Shown: positions 1 to 11,850 of the stretch, piece after piece
Layout of the letters: the number at the start of each line of letters is the position of its first letter
Numbering within the stretch: position 1 is the stretch's first letter
Assembly (NCBI RefSeq): GCF_018991925.1
Contig: NW_024729477.1
Location: forward strand, 306,001 to 370,000
Source: Homarus americanus
Taxonomy: Eukaryota > Arthropoda > Malacostraca > Decapoda > Nephropidae
Direction of reading: 5' to 3'
DNA: 64,000 bases
Notes under the pieces: generated by a model
The model's database searches: none
What the model was told of the DNA's origin: nothing
What the model saw: only the letters and a program-made list of their open reading frames with translations
Translations under genes and position numbers: made by a program

Positions 1-1
1 G

Positions 2-292
2 AACGTTGATCAAGGCAGCTTCACTCCTCTAGTGTTCACAACCTCTGGTGGGATGGGACCAAGTGCAATATGCTTCTACGCCAGACTCGCGGAGGTGATA
101 TCCGAACAGAAGCAGCAGCCCAGAAGTTATGTTACAGCCTGGATGAGATGTCGACTGTCCTTCTCTCTCCTTAGGTCGGCTTTGCTCTGCCTCAGGGGAA
201 CGAGAGCATCGGTCCCAAAGCCGACAACAGTTGCAGATATTGACTATGAGGCTACAGTCACTGAATGCCGCATAGATCTGCGGCTCAACTAA
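2..292 (+). pseudogene. C-terminal fragment of a retroelement ORF (copy 1), cut by the window start
   Basis: Open from the window edge to TAA at 290-292, 97 codons. The protein is clearly the same family as the minus-strand fragment near 17.1-17.5 kb: shared SFTxLVFTTSGGMGP, RLAEV, CRLSFSLLRS and LCLRG, and the same ending before a TAA. I recall this block as the C-terminal end of reverse-transcriptase-bearing ORFs found repeatedly in cnidarian and crustacean genomes; that is from memory, not a search. It is followed by a short 3' UTR-like segment and an A-rich/GTA tail ending near 375. The reverse transcriptase itself would lie left of the window. Whether the full element is intact cannot be judged. 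Confidence 0.6.
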
Positions 293-377
293 TAAAATGG
301 CGGCGAAGGTGTGGCCATAGGGGGAGGCTGGAGGCCACGTTACAAAAAAAAAGCAGTGGTAGTAGTAGGAGTAATCT

Positions 378-640
378 CTGCTTAGGTCTACATTGCTTTG
401 CCTCAGGGGAACGAGATCTACCGCCCCAAAGTCATCAACATTGGCAGATATTGACTGAGGCAATAGTTACTGAATGCTGCATACAGTATATCAGCAGCTT
501 AACTCAGCTAGGGTGGCTCCTGTTGTATTTGGTTATATAATTACAAGGTAATAAAGTGTGGCGAAGGTGTGGCTATTAGGGGAGGCTGGAGTCCACGTTT
601 GAAAAAAAGAAGTAGTAGTAGTAGTGGTAGTTCTTTTTGT
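378..640 (+). mobile_element. Second, 5'-truncated copy of the same retroelement 3' end
   Basis: Repeats the end of copy 1 (LCLRG-type codons, then the GGCGAAGGTGTGG 3' UTR block and GGAGGCTGGAGTCCACG) and finishes in A7 plus a GTA/TAG triplet tail at about 601-631. The coding part has drifted out of frame and carries stops. It starts within the GTA tail of copy 1, so the two lie head to tail. It keeps a UTR segment of about 45 bases (about 500-550) that copy 1 lacks and the third copy (16.9-17.1 kb) has, so this is a separate insertion and not a simple local duplication. Confidence 0.55.
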
Positions 641-666
641 TGTAAAATTTCACTCTAAGTAGTTAA

Positions 667-695
667 GTGTGTGTGTGTCTGTCTGTCTGTCTGTC

Positions 696-732
<37 letters not shown>
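667..732 (+). repeat. TG/TCTG compound microsatellite
   Basis: (TG)n, then (TCTG)n, then (TG)n. Confidence 0.95.
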
Positions 733-739
<7 letters not shown>

Positions 740-897
740 CAATGTTTTAGTCGTCATCAAGATAGACGCTTGGTAACAGTGTGGCGGAGTGACCCGCCTT
801 GGTTCTGAGGATCACAGGTCCACCCACACAAATTTAATAAGTGTCTTTTGTCGTACTGTTTTATTGATTATTATAATTATTATTATTTCTTCTTTCT

Positions 898-935
898 TTT
901 CTTCTTCTTCTTCTTCTTCTTCTTCTTCTTCTTCA
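898..935 (+). repeat. (CTT)n microsatellite
   Basis: About 12 units. Confidence 0.95.
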
Positions 936-951
936 GAGTACTGATTTCGGT

Positions 952-1050
952 GTTATCTGTCTGTCGTTGTCTCAAAAATAACTCGAACGGGTAAAGGTTC
1001 GCGGGCAGACTTTACATCCGATCGGAAGAAGTTTTTCATTTGATCTCATT
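952..1050 (+). repeat. Fragment of a dispersed repeat (TCTGT...AATAACTC type)
   Basis: A CTGTCTGTCG run followed by AAAAATAACTCGAACGG. The same order of blocks occurs at 39005-39110, so the two are probably copies of one dispersed repeat. Confidence 0.35.
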
Positions 1051-1210
1051 TCTGTTTTTCCTTCATCAGTCTTTCCTATTTTTCAGTAGTTTCTTCATCA
1101 CATTGTATAAATCTTCCTTATTCGTTTAGTGTTATGTTTCCTTCTTGTAATGAACCCGTAGTGGAATACATCGTTATGAAATTTGTGAATAATATTGAAG
1201 AAATCATAAA

Positions 1211-1234
1211 ACCTAACCCTAACCTAACCTAACG
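1211..1234 (-). repeat. Interstitial telomere-type (TTAGG)n
   Basis: Four CCTAA units, one expanded to CCCTAA. Confidence 0.85.
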
Positions 1235-2743
1235 TCAACCAATTGTGATAGCTTCAGTTACATCCTCGCCAAGTATCCAGGAGGACATTATGGATTTTTG
1301 AGGCAGGATAGTTTAAAACGGATTACCAGCCATCGTCACGTCGCGTCACTATCAAACATTCTTCTGGGTCCGACTGTCTACCCGCCTCACAGTCCTCAGC
1401 TAACCAACCAATCATCTGAAAAGTTGACTTGATAGATATCCTTTTGGGGCACCGCTAAGTCCCAGCCACCCATTATTATACCGTATATCATCTTCTCTAT
1501 CTTTATTTTTACTCAATTACTTCTTTTTTTGTTTTGTTATCTCCCGGCGCCACTAGTTGGGGAGGATATAAAAATAACCTTTGTCTGTATCTGCAAAAAA
1601 AAAAAAAATAGTGTTGAGCAAAATGTAACCAAAGTTTGTACGTCTGTTGGTGAGTAATGATGTATTATAGGTACAATTTTTGCACCTGGTGATAGTGGCA
1701 GCGTTAATTATAATCTTATTTTTTTTTTTAATTTACATATTGTTTTACTTGTACTTTCCTCTAACTCAATTCTTATTTTAAATTATTCATTCATTTTTTT
1801 TGTCTATCCCAGCTTTCTTTTTTTATATCCATCCATATTTTTCTATTATTGTAGTTTTCTCTTCCTTAAATTGTCTTTACATTTTCACAAGCAGTAAAGA
1901 CCAGTGGTCCCTTTTAATACCATTTGATACTTCATGTTTGTACACTTGTGACAACACCAGTAATCTTATCTGACTTGTTGGGACAGTTCGGCTTCACTCT
2001 GTCAACTTTTACCGTGCTTGTTGTGTCACTCTTAGCCCCAGTCCTTATCTCCGTGTTGTCGAGGTTATTTATTTGTTTACATATATCTTTTTTTTTTCAT
2101 AAACAAGGTTCATATCATGGACAGATATCCTCACCACGGCCAGCCCTTGTAGAGGAAATTAAAAGGAAAAGAGAAATATAATAGTTTTTGAGTTTTTTAA
2201 TTGTGTTGGGTCAGGGAAAGGAACATTATTTATACTGTTTGATCCTTGACTATCATTGGCTGAAACATGTTAATATCCACCGAGTTTCATAAAACATTCT
2301 TTTGGATTTTAAAAGACTTTATTATAAGGTATAAAAACTAACTGATATGCTATTCTCATTCCTCGCGTGGATTGTTTTGTGACACAGTAATTGATGTGAC
2401 TGATAAATATCTATCTCTTTGTTTGGTCTGTGAATTATTCATTTACGCCAGGCGGAGACATATCTATCTCACGGACACTTCTCTTATCTCCATATTATAT
2501 TACTTTCTTATGTTTGATTCTCTATTAACGTTAGATACACATCTTTACTTGGCCATCACAATTCCTATCATCCTGTTCACGAGTTTTTCTTATCATGTGT
2601 AATACATCTGAGTCTGGGATGAATGTTGCACGTCACTCCCACCAGGTAAACGTTCCAGAGAGATGTCGTAAGGTTGTAGCTGAATGATAACATGGGATGG
2701 AGCGGTGCAGAACAAGGTGGAGTTGAGATAGTGCTGTGTTATG

Positions 2744-2765
2744 GTAGGGTTAGGTTAGGTTAGGT
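2744..2765 (+). repeat. Interstitial telomere-type (TTAGG)n
   Basis: About four units. Confidence 0.85.
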
Positions 2766-4284
2766 GATGTTCAAGAAGGATTTAGACGTGAGTGAAGAGA
2801 GTTAGACTTATTCTACTTTTTTCTTGTGATGATCAGTGGTGTCAGAAAGGTTGAGAAATGTGATTAATTTTGTTCTTTAGTGTTTGTAATATTTCACATA
2901 ATTCATTAAAACTTGCGTAAATCAGCTACACCAGTGATCAGTTTTAATGCCTGTGGTATTGTGTGTACTTGCTGTGTTGCTGGTACTACACACTAGCGAC
3001 ACCTACACCTACCATGTTTTACACCTAGTACTAAAAAAACATTTGGACTAAGAGTACCTAGACTAAGGCATTGATTCAACTTTAGTCAGCTGGATATGGT
3101 AGATTTAATTGCAACATTGATCTAAAGAATAGCATTATTTATTGACCAGGTGGATTATTAGGTAGGGGGAGGGGGTATTAAGCCAAGGTATGTGTGGGTC
3201 ATTGCAAGGTGGTAGGGGGGTTGTTGTGGTTGGGGAGGTCTTGGGGTGTTGTGGGGACCAGTGGGTGTCGGGGTCTGGGGGAGGGGGTGGAGATGAAGGC
3301 GGGGGACAGGTCTTCGGGGGTGTCTGGTCAGTGGGGGAATATGGGGGATCAAGTGAGGGGTGGAGTCAGGGTGGTATTGGGTACGGTGGGGGGATGTTGG
3401 GACCAGGTTGATGATGGGGCCCAGTTAGAGGTGAAAGGCCCGGGGAGGAGGTGCGCCAGCCCCCGCCCACCCTGGATAAGGAGAGCTTAAGTCCCACACG
3501 ACAAATCTGTTTAGCGGGTGCAGGAGCGTGCCAGGGCTGCCTGGCTACAGGAAACGCCATAATATTTGTGGTCAGGTTAAGCGGGCGTGTAGGCGTGCGG
3601 GCGTGGCCTGTTTGGTGTGGAAATTTGGCAGAATATGTTGACTATAATTACCTTCATATTTTATACCCTGTACCTGCTTGATGAGGAGTCTAGTGGTTTG
3701 TTCTCCTATACTAATATAGTCAATGTATATACTGTACCTGTGCAGGATATGCTGCACCACAGACACAATAAACACGAACATAAATAACAGGTACATTTAA
3801 ACAGGTCTCTAGATAAGAACACTTGCTCTCACAGCAGGTCAGGCAGCCGTATATCAGTGATGAAGGTTTCTTAAAGAATGTTGGTGTTGAGACATATCCG
3901 GTAGAGCAACATACCTCACACGTAAAACATTAACAATGTATCCGAGATCTCTGACGAGGTGACGAGGCAACATTATCACCATTCTTTTCCTCATTCTCTT
4001 CCCTCAGTGTGTGATCACTTCAGAAATAAAGAAAGTTCAATGTTTAAGTTATGTATAAGCCATATTGCCGTACCATTCCTTTATTTACACCAAGTGAAGA
4101 TATATAGTAAGCCACACCCCTCGTGCATCTCCCTTACCTCTGCTAAACCTATGATTGACTTTCAAAGTAACTTAACATAAAAAAAAAGACACTGCATTTC
4201 CGCTCCGTTTACAGGACAGACTCGTGTAGAAATGTTCGGCGCAATGGTTGTCGCCGGAACCCTGACTTGCCCAATGTTGCCCCG

Positions 4285-4320
4285 GGTTAGGTTAGGTTAG
4301 GTTTGGTTTGGTTTGGTTTG
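4285..4320 (+). repeat. (TTAGG)n grading into (TTTGG)n
   Basis: Three TTAGG units followed by four TTTGG units. Confidence 0.85.
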
Positions 4321-4479
4321 ATAAATATGGCGCTCATGAATAACTCGCTTCTCGACCTTTCACTGACCAAATAATATATCAACGACTGAAATTTTTTTAT
4401 GTTGTGGGTGAATCAGTCTTGGCAGGTAAATAATATTGTGATGTTACCTTCCCTCTATGTTGAATTTATTTTTTCATAT

Positions 4480-4674
4480 ACCTAACCTAACCAAACCTAA
4501 CCAAACCTAACCTAACCAAACCTAACCAAACCTAACCAAACCTAACCTAACCTAACCAAACCTAACCTAACAAAACCTAACCTAACCAAAACTAACCTAA
4601 CCAAACCTAACCTAACCAAACCTAACCTAACCAAACCTAACCTAACCAAACCTAACCTAACCAAAACTAACCTT
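4480..4674 (-). repeat. 195-bp degenerate telomere-type array, CCTAA with CCAAA interspersed
   Basis: CCTAACCAAA units alternate for nearly 200 bases in a regular two-pentamer or three-pentamer pattern. Confidence 0.9.
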
Positions 4675-4907
4675 AAAGTTCTGGGAAATCGGTAGGCAAG
4701 TGGTTGGGATTAGTTAATTATGGTGAGAATAATTAATTACAAAGAATTATTAATTTTTGGTAGCCATTGATTTATGAAGAAAAGTTAACCAAATTTAAAA
4801 CACAATTATATATTTTTTATTTATTTTGTGTGTGTGTGTGTGTGTGTGTGAGATAACCGAAAATATTAAAGAAAAAAAAGTATTGCAGAAATATCCTCAA
4901 TCTGGTG

Positions 4908-4946
4908 GGTTAGGTTAGGATAGGTTAGGTTAGGTTAAGTTAGGTA
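4908..4946 (+). repeat. Interstitial telomere-type (TTAGG)n
   Basis: Seven units, two with substitutions. Confidence 0.85.
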
Positions 4947-5290
4947 GGTCCTAGTGGAGGGTAATTCATATATATATTCTTCAGAAATATATTTAGTGGT
5001 ATGATGGATGGCTTTCAGTAAGAGAAAAGAGAAATCGATGTCGCATAAATCCCCTCGACTCCTGTGAAATAGATAACGAGATGTCTATCAAGTAAACAAC
5101 TGGCCTGAGATAGCAAGCAAAGTGAAGTAAACAAGATTATTGCTGGCATCAAGGTCTTTGTACCAGCGGCTCTCCCTCTTACCCCCATTCTGGTAAATTA
5201 CTTCACCTACTCGCGTGTTAATGAGACAGGTGTGAGAAGGAGGTCTGCCTTTACCTGGTACATATGGTAAAACATCTTTAAAAAACGGCT

Positions 5291-5399
5291 CTTGTTTCCG
5301 TTCCTCACGTTCAGGTTCTTGTTTCCATTCCTCACGTTCCGGCTCTTTGTTTCCGTTCCTCATGTTTCGGTTCTTGTTTCCGTTCCTCATGTTCCAGTT
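5291..5399 (-). repeat. 27-bp minisatellite (4 copies) at the 3' side of the RT fragment
   Basis: Four units of about 27 bases containing TTGTTTCCGTTCCTCA. On the minus strand it keeps an open frame of Arg/Asn/Glu-rich repeats joined to the RT remnant. The units follow directly on the RT-derived sequence, so the array probably expanded after insertion. Confidence 0.8.
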
Positions 5400-5930
5400 C
5401 TCACAGTCGGATTTCTCTATAACATCGTTTTTCATCTGGTATCTGGTTTCTCTGTTTACATCTCCTAGATTGAGTACTTTGCATTAGTCCACATCGAATT
5501 TCATCTGCCATTTTTCAGATCATTCGATTTTTTTTTAGATCTTTCTGTACTTTTGCGGAGTCCTCGTCAGATTTAATTACATGCTCTATTTTAGTTTCAT
5601 CAGCAAATTTACTTATGTTGCTGTCCACTGTACACCGATATCTATGTCGTTTATGTATATAATAAATAATAATGGTCCAAGTACTGAGCCTTGGGGTACT
5701 CCACTGGTGACGTTGCTCCAATCGGATTTAGTGCCGTTAATGCTCACTCGCTGTTTCCTGTCTTGTAACCACGCCCTAATCCATTTTAGAATATCTCCTT
5801 CAATGCCATGAGCCTCCACTTTTCTTATTAGTCTTTCGTGGGGGGACTCTCTCGAAGGCTTTGCTGAAGTCGAGATATGCCACATCATAATTGTGCCCGT
5901 TGTCCACTAAGATTCGAAAACAGCTGAAAA
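5400..5930 (-). pseudogene. Decayed non-LTR retrotransposon reverse transcriptase fragment (CR1/Jockey-like)
   Basis: The minus strand encodes the core of a LINE reverse transcriptase in three pieces. First is a YLDFSKAF motif A, whose catalytic Asp codon lies in 5866-5877. Next is HERL..GI..WI..WL..R.Q, leading to [14 protein letters not shown]. Last is SKFADE, where the usual FADD catalytic pair is FADE (5596-5607). A one-base expansion in a run of six G (5840-5845) shifts the frame between motif A and HERL. A second frameshift lies near 5625-5640, and a nonsense codon follows in the WQMKFDV region. The element is therefore dead. The 3' side merges into a 27-bp minisatellite. There is no cellular host gene here. 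Confidence 0.85.
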
Positions 5931-6489
5931 AAGAATGTTAATATTGTGTTATTATATTGTACTCTGACAAGAGTTAGGTTATATAAGATTGCAGGTGATA
6001 TGTAGTGTAGTCCGAGTGAGGATAAGACGCGCTATATCAGGTATTGACAGTATAAAAAATTTCCTGATGATATAAGTTATAAACTATTATTGTCAACTGT
6101 GGCAGCTCTTGTGTAAAACTCGACAGTAAATGATATTATTAACATCTTTGAAGTAGTAATATCTAGTATGTTATTATCACCACATTATCATGTATAAAAC
6201 AACTAAAATAAAGTTATAAATTAGTAATATAACGTCAAATTTTTCTAATATTTTCACACATTGGGTATTGGTTTATGTTTTGATAATTTATAACTAATTT
6301 TATTTACATTGGTACTGTAAATTAGGCTTCAAACGCATTCTCAATACTCCCTAAGACTGTCTTAATGTAAACAATCAAAATGGCTTCGACGGGATGTCAA
6401 GGCTGGAGGTAAATAGTGAGTTTTATCCATTTTATACGTCCTCTCATGATTTGTTCTCTGACCCGCGTGGTAATGCAATTGTTACCCTC

Positions 6490-6915
6490 CTTCTGGTTCT
6501 TCCTTTACTTGTACGACCTCATGGCTGCACCTCACAGCTTAACCTCATAGCTGAACCTCACAATTTAATCCAACATCTTAACCTAATAGCTGAATCTCAC
6601 AGCTTGGCTCTAAAGTTTATTTTCACAGCTTAACTTCATAGTTTAACCTCATAGCTCAACCTCACAGATTAACCCTATAGTTTATCGTCACAGCTTAACC
6701 TCACAGCTTAATATCATAGCTGAACGTAATATCTTAACTTAACAATTTAATCTCCTAGCTGAACCTTCCAGCTTAACCCCAAGTAGCCTAAGAGCTTAAC
6801 CCTAAAGCTTAACTTCACAACTCAACCTCACAAAATAACCTCATATCTTTGCCTCACAATTTGATCCAACAGCTTAACCTTCGAGCTTAACCTCACACCT
6901 TAACCTGACAGCTCT
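6490..6915 (+). repeat. Degenerate short tandem repeat of the AACCTCACAGCTT type
   Basis: More than 20 loosely spaced copies of TTAACCTCAYAGCTKAACCT-like units of 13-16 bases with high divergence. It may be an old minisatellite or a decayed CCTAA-derived array. Confidence 0.7.
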
Positions 6916-7651
6916 TAAAAATACATAGCGTACAATTCAAAGGCATGATCGTCGTTCTTTTTCCCATAAGCTGTCGTCAACCTAAGTTATAAATCACACT
7001 ACGAGACAAGCTGACGTGAACCAGCAGACCCCACCTCCAGGCATCACACCATAATAGCCTATGCCCTTTGACCTGACCTGACCTACCGTACATCCCCTAG
7101 GCTATAAATCATCTTCTTTCTCACCCACACACACACTCGTAAGTCAAGAACGCCACTCCACTCACGCGCAAGACCATCATCAACGCCCCGAGGTCACCTG
7201 CTGGGGGTCAGAACTCACGCCAGAGGGTTTGCCAGGAATTACTGTACCCTCTCTTATAGCATACTAGTCCCGACCCATATACCTCACGTCTCCCCTCCAC
7301 ACACACACATACACACACTTGACGCCTACTAATAGTAACAGACAGTTAACTCATGTAAATTAGTTTTTCTCCTGTGTGACCGTGAGGGGTGTTGCAAGGT
7401 GTATACAGGAACAAAAACATTGAAATCTACGTTAACCTAAATTTCAGTGATCCATTAGGAGAGAATGTTTTGTTTGTTTGTTTTGTGGTTGTGAATTAAA
7501 TTACGGCACTTACAGTAATGACCATATTGTTTGATTCCCGTGACATACGATAGTTTAAAATCGCATAGTGAGTAGACAGTAATCACATCAGAAAATATAA
7601 TTTATGTGAAATACAGCGGGTAGCATTTGTCATGGTGAGGGTATAGTGCCA

Positions 7652-7657
<6 letters not shown>

Positions 7658-7690
<33 letters not shown>
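7658..7690 (+). repeat. (CT)n microsatellite
   Basis: About 16 units. Confidence 0.95.
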
Positions 7691-7692
<2 letters not shown>

Positions 7693-9179
7693 TGAGTAGC
7701 TATTGGCAAGACGTCCAATACTTATGCTATTGAATGTTGCTGTGTTGAACAATTGTTGCATTATTCTTTGTTGTCGCTGTGTTTTATATATATATATACT
7801 TTAATTATGTGAGTTACGTTTGGCAGTATTCCGTGTTGCAAGTTGAAGTGTTATACTGTGTGATACCTTTCTTGAGCCTTATACAACCAACCTGATTTAA
7901 TCTTGCTTGCTAGGCTACCCGCTGTGCAAACCAGATCCTTCCACCCTACTAGCTATGTTTTTTTTTTTCAATGTTACTTGGAAGAACAACAAAACCTTTA
8001 TGATAGTGAGCTTCAGTATAATTGTCTCCTGCACATGTTACTGTTTTGTTAACATACTTTAGCACCGTCTGCTGTCTGTAGGTGTGAGGGAAAGGGCTGT
8101 GTGTGTGTCTGTATGTCTCTCTCTCTCTCTCTCTTCATATTACAGTCGCTGGGCATAAATTTTTTGGCATCATAGACGTCGACTCCATAAAACGATGGTC
8201 AGGTACGGCGGGGCAGATTTAGTGACGGCGCCTCCAACCGTGGGCGTTTACTGCCACCATAATCCCGGGCAATGTTTGTGTAACTCACGCTGGGGGGATG
8301 ACCTGCATTGTGGCGGCCCTCGTCCTCCTTCACCGCCCTCCTCCTGCGCCGGTGCCTGTCTTCTGCCCCAACACCCTCCTCGTATTCTTATTTTCTCTCT
8401 CGTGGACCTGTCTGGGTACACGCTTATATGGAGCTAACGAGTTTATTGTTAAATTTAAACCACCAACCTTTACCCATCACTGATAATAATGTGTTTGACA
8501 TTTGGACTATTTACTGTACCTTGAGGGGCGCCGTGAGTGTAAGGCAGCAGTGAGAGACGGTCGTATATAACTCTTGAATAAAACTCTTTTGCGGGAACTT
8601 TCTGCCGATCTCGAGGTCCTTTTAGCTAAGGACATGATCTAACGGACAGTCGTAACCTCATCATATAATACCCTTTAGGTGTTTTCTCTTGATCTTGAAT
8701 TTAGAACAAAGTTTAATGAGTAGTTTTACAAGATCAGATTTCAACCTCCCTAGAAAATGTGGTTTCAGTACTTGTTGGTGGGAAAGGCTATTTATGTTAC
8801 TGGATTCATTATACGTGTGTGTGTGTGTGTGCGTTTCTGTCTGCGAACGAACTATTTTAGAATTACAAATTAGTTAATGACTTGGGTGTTGGCCAGGGAA
8901 GAACTGATTTAATTTTGAAGAAAGAATGTAAAAGAGAAGCCTTAGAGATGGTGTGAGGCGGTGGTTCGTGTTCTGACTAACCTCTTCCTTGATTTACTTG
9001 ATTCTCGATGGTTTTCCAGATAATTAAAGAGGCCATTGGTAGGAATATGTTTTTTAATGACATGTGGAGACTGTATACACCAACCGAGCCACTTTAGATA
9101 GTTATTATTCCTTTTACAGAGGTGGCGGGTCTAAGCTCTTATCCTTACTGTTGTCTTTATGAAGAGTTGACAAATGCAA

Positions 9180-9303
9180 CACGGATACAGCGGTTGAGTT
9201 ACTGCAGGTGTCACGGGTACCAACTACAGCGGCCGAGTTGCTACAGGTGTCTGGGGTGCCAACTACAGCGGCCGAGTTGCTACAGGTGTCTGGGGTGCCA
9301 ACA
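9180..9303 (+). repeat. 39-bp minisatellite, about 3 copies
   Basis: Unit contains CAACTACAGCGGCCGAGTTG and CTACAGGTGTCTGGGGTGC; the last two copies are identical and the first has diverged. The period is a multiple of three, so Cys-rich open frames appear on both strands; these are not taken as genes. Confidence 0.8.
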
Positions 9304-9393
9304 TGAACACAAGCCACGGTAATTTTGTTTCAGCAATTAGCCATATGAATATTGCCACAACAATGGTTATTTAGCCGACTTTACCTGCTCATG

Positions 9394-9440
9394 GAGGTGT
9401 AATGGGTGAATGGATACAGCGCTCGCTCGTTGGCTCTCTG
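9394..9440 (+). mobile_element. Possible tRNA-like SINE head fragment
   Basis: GAATGGATACAGCGCTCG aligns with GTGGATACAACTCTCG of the SINE-like element near 16.05 kb, but no B-box is seen. Confidence 0.2.
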
Positions 9441-9640
9441 GGCAGCTTCCGCCTATCTATCTCGTAGAGGAAGTGAAGGCTGTCGAATGCACTGCCGGTC
9501 ATACTGCTTCCATGTGTGCCATAGGCTAAGGATTCAATGTGTAGTATCTGCACTGACCCTAATGGAACTATGGGACTTACTTTCACCTTCTTATATGTAC
9601 CGAGGTTTCTTACTTCAGCCTTAACCTGGAAGAACGACCT

Positions 9641-9676
9641 AGGTTAAGTTAAGTTAGGTTAGGTTAGGTTAGGTTT
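9641..9676 (+). repeat. Interstitial telomere-type (TTAGG)n
   Basis: Seven units, the first two as TTAAG. Confidence 0.85.
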
Positions 9677-10675
9677 GGATTACTGGTGATGCTTTTCAGA
9701 TCCTGTCCCAGGTGTAAGATCTCAGGTACACTAAACCCCCAACCAAGATCAACTCCTCCACAGCATCACAGAGAAGCACATTGAGATATTCCAACATGGA
9801 GAAGATTGCCTCAACCGCGCTTTCAGGGAGTAACATATTCCCAAGAGTTGTAAACGTAAATGTAGTGATGTTTTACAGGTCGCCCTCACGTCTTCCCTGA
9901 TCACAGACGCAACGTGTTTATGTATTATTTTTCTCATCGTTCCTGTCAATAATAATAAAAACAAAATAGTTTATTAACACTATACATATAATAGTTTACG
10001 TAAGATAACCAAAGAGGGAAATATCACACAGAAAGAGAAAAATTGAGTCAAAGATGGAGAAAAGGAACCCATTGAGGGAAGAAGATAACAAAGCCACATC
10101 TCCAAGGGAAGAACCTGAGTAAGAGATAAGAACTTACCATTAGGTGCGGTAGATATCTCGGTCGGCTCTGATGCCCACCACTGATAACACAACATGACCC
10201 GCCTCTGTTTATGGCCGCAACTAATGGCTCCAACACTAATTAAAGAAAATATATCACCTGGTTCGTCCCCTTAATTCCAGTTCATATTCTGTGGATGCAA
10301 AGTTCGCCCATCTCCTACCTCCGTTTTTTTTTATTATTGTTATTTTTTTTAAGCAATCGCCTCGTGTTGTGTGTGTGTGTGTGTGAGACCTAACCTTAAT
10401 GTCTACCCCAATAAGTACAGAACAGTGATAGGTGTTAATGGCAGCACCTTGTTGTGTGGATAACGCGAGAAATCTATCCATTTTTAGCTCTTATCTGATA
10501 TTAGTGACACTTTGTCCATCGGCGGGTCAAGGTTAGGGTAATTGGTGTTATTTTATGGTTCTACATGGACTAGGTTCTGGGACACGTGAAATAATGACGT
10601 TAGATATTTTGGTGGTGATAATATAGGTTTTGTCTGCCATACTTGAAATAATATATTGTATGTATGTATGAATGA

Positions 10676-10678
<3 letters not shown>

Positions 10679-10724
<46 letters not shown>

Positions 10725-10728
10725 TTTA

Positions 10729-10812
<84 letters not shown>
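10679..10812 (+). repeat. (ATT)n microsatellite, 134 bp
   Basis: Perfect except for a short TTTTTA interruption; poly-Ile and poly-Asn open frames are artefacts. Confidence 0.97.
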
Positions 10813-10813
<1 letters not shown>

Positions 10814-11514
10814 CGTGAGGTTAGCAATTAGGTTAGTAGTGTGAGGTTTATTACACTGGTTGTACACACACATCTTACTGTCTACTCATGTAATTAGCTC
10901 ACCTGTTCTGTGCATACCTGTCTCGTTTGAATCTAATTAAGGTTTATCACATTATATGATTAGTTTTTAGTGAATTGTAAAATATATGTAAGACATTATC
11001 AGTAAATTATTTGTTTTTTATCGAATAGAGGAAAGATTAGAACAAATGTATAAGAAATGATTTGAAATGTATAAGATAAATGTATTTAATTGTTCATTAT
11101 TTTTATTGTATTTTTTCAGAATAACTTTTACAATATCTCAAAAACACTGTTGTTGTTGTTGTTGTTGTTGTTGTTGTCATAATAAAATCATACAACACTA
11201 CAGGAGGAGGAAGAATTACACACAATCTAATTTATCAATACATTATTTTACACAGACATACACTCACCTTAAACTACTGTATAGTGTCATGCCATATAGG
11301 ACTGTGTATATACGTTATCTGTATATAATTATCATAGAGCTCCAGTTTGTTCAGTATATAATTAGCATAATGAAGTCACTGCTACGTTGATATAGGTGAC
11401 TGTGGTAGTAATTGGTTTGGTGGTTCATTGACTTACCACATGTTCTTGTCGTAAGGATTATCTTTTGTCGTTTATTATGTAGGATAGATTTAGCCATAAG
11501 AGGGGGGGAGGGTG

Positions 11515-11600
11515 TTGTTGTTGTTGTTGTTGTTGTTATTATTATTGTTGTAGTTATTGTTGCTGTAGTTGTTTTTTGTAATTGTTGTTGTTATTGTATC
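11515..11600 (+). repeat. (GTT)n/(ATT)n degenerate microsatellite
   Basis: GTT units with ATT and GCT variants. Confidence 0.9.
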
Positions 11601-11850
11601 TTACGAATATATTGTACAAGGCGCATATACTGTTACCTCTAACTATTCGTATATGCAGTACTTCTGAATGTCTGTCCGTCCGTCAGTCCGTAAGTACTTT
11701 TGCATGTCCATACGTTTGTCCGTACATTTGAGCTAACAGTTCTCATACAGACACTCGTGGGTAAACAATAGGAAAACTTTACAAAGACATGGAACTAGAT
11801 AATTTTTTCCAGGATTGTATCAGAAGTAGGTTGGTCAATGCTACAAACAA

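Larger units (their letters stand above)
645..5285. other. No gene recognised; simple repeats, TTAGG arrays, G-rich patch
   Basis: Mostly AT-rich unique sequence. 3160-3420 is strongly G-rich on the plus strand (GGTAGGGGGAGGGGGT, GGGGGAGGGGGTGG). Short open frames in 1924-2602 are Leu/Ile/Phe-rich, as chance frames in AT-rich DNA usually are. Confidence 0.6.
5931..11850. other. No gene recognised
   Basis: 6060-6350 is AT-rich. 7080-7250 and 8190-8560 have balanced composition but only short frames overlapping each other. The rest is covered by listed repeats. Confidence 0.55.

Noticed and set aside
8195..8553. Three overlapping plus-strand frames, one starting with a hydrophobic stretch like a signal peptide
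   Set aside because: The frames compete with one another, none extends beyond 81 codons, and no splice sites or known domain were seen.
10548..10844. Poly-Asn and poly-Ile frames
   Set aside because: Direct products of an ATT microsatellite.
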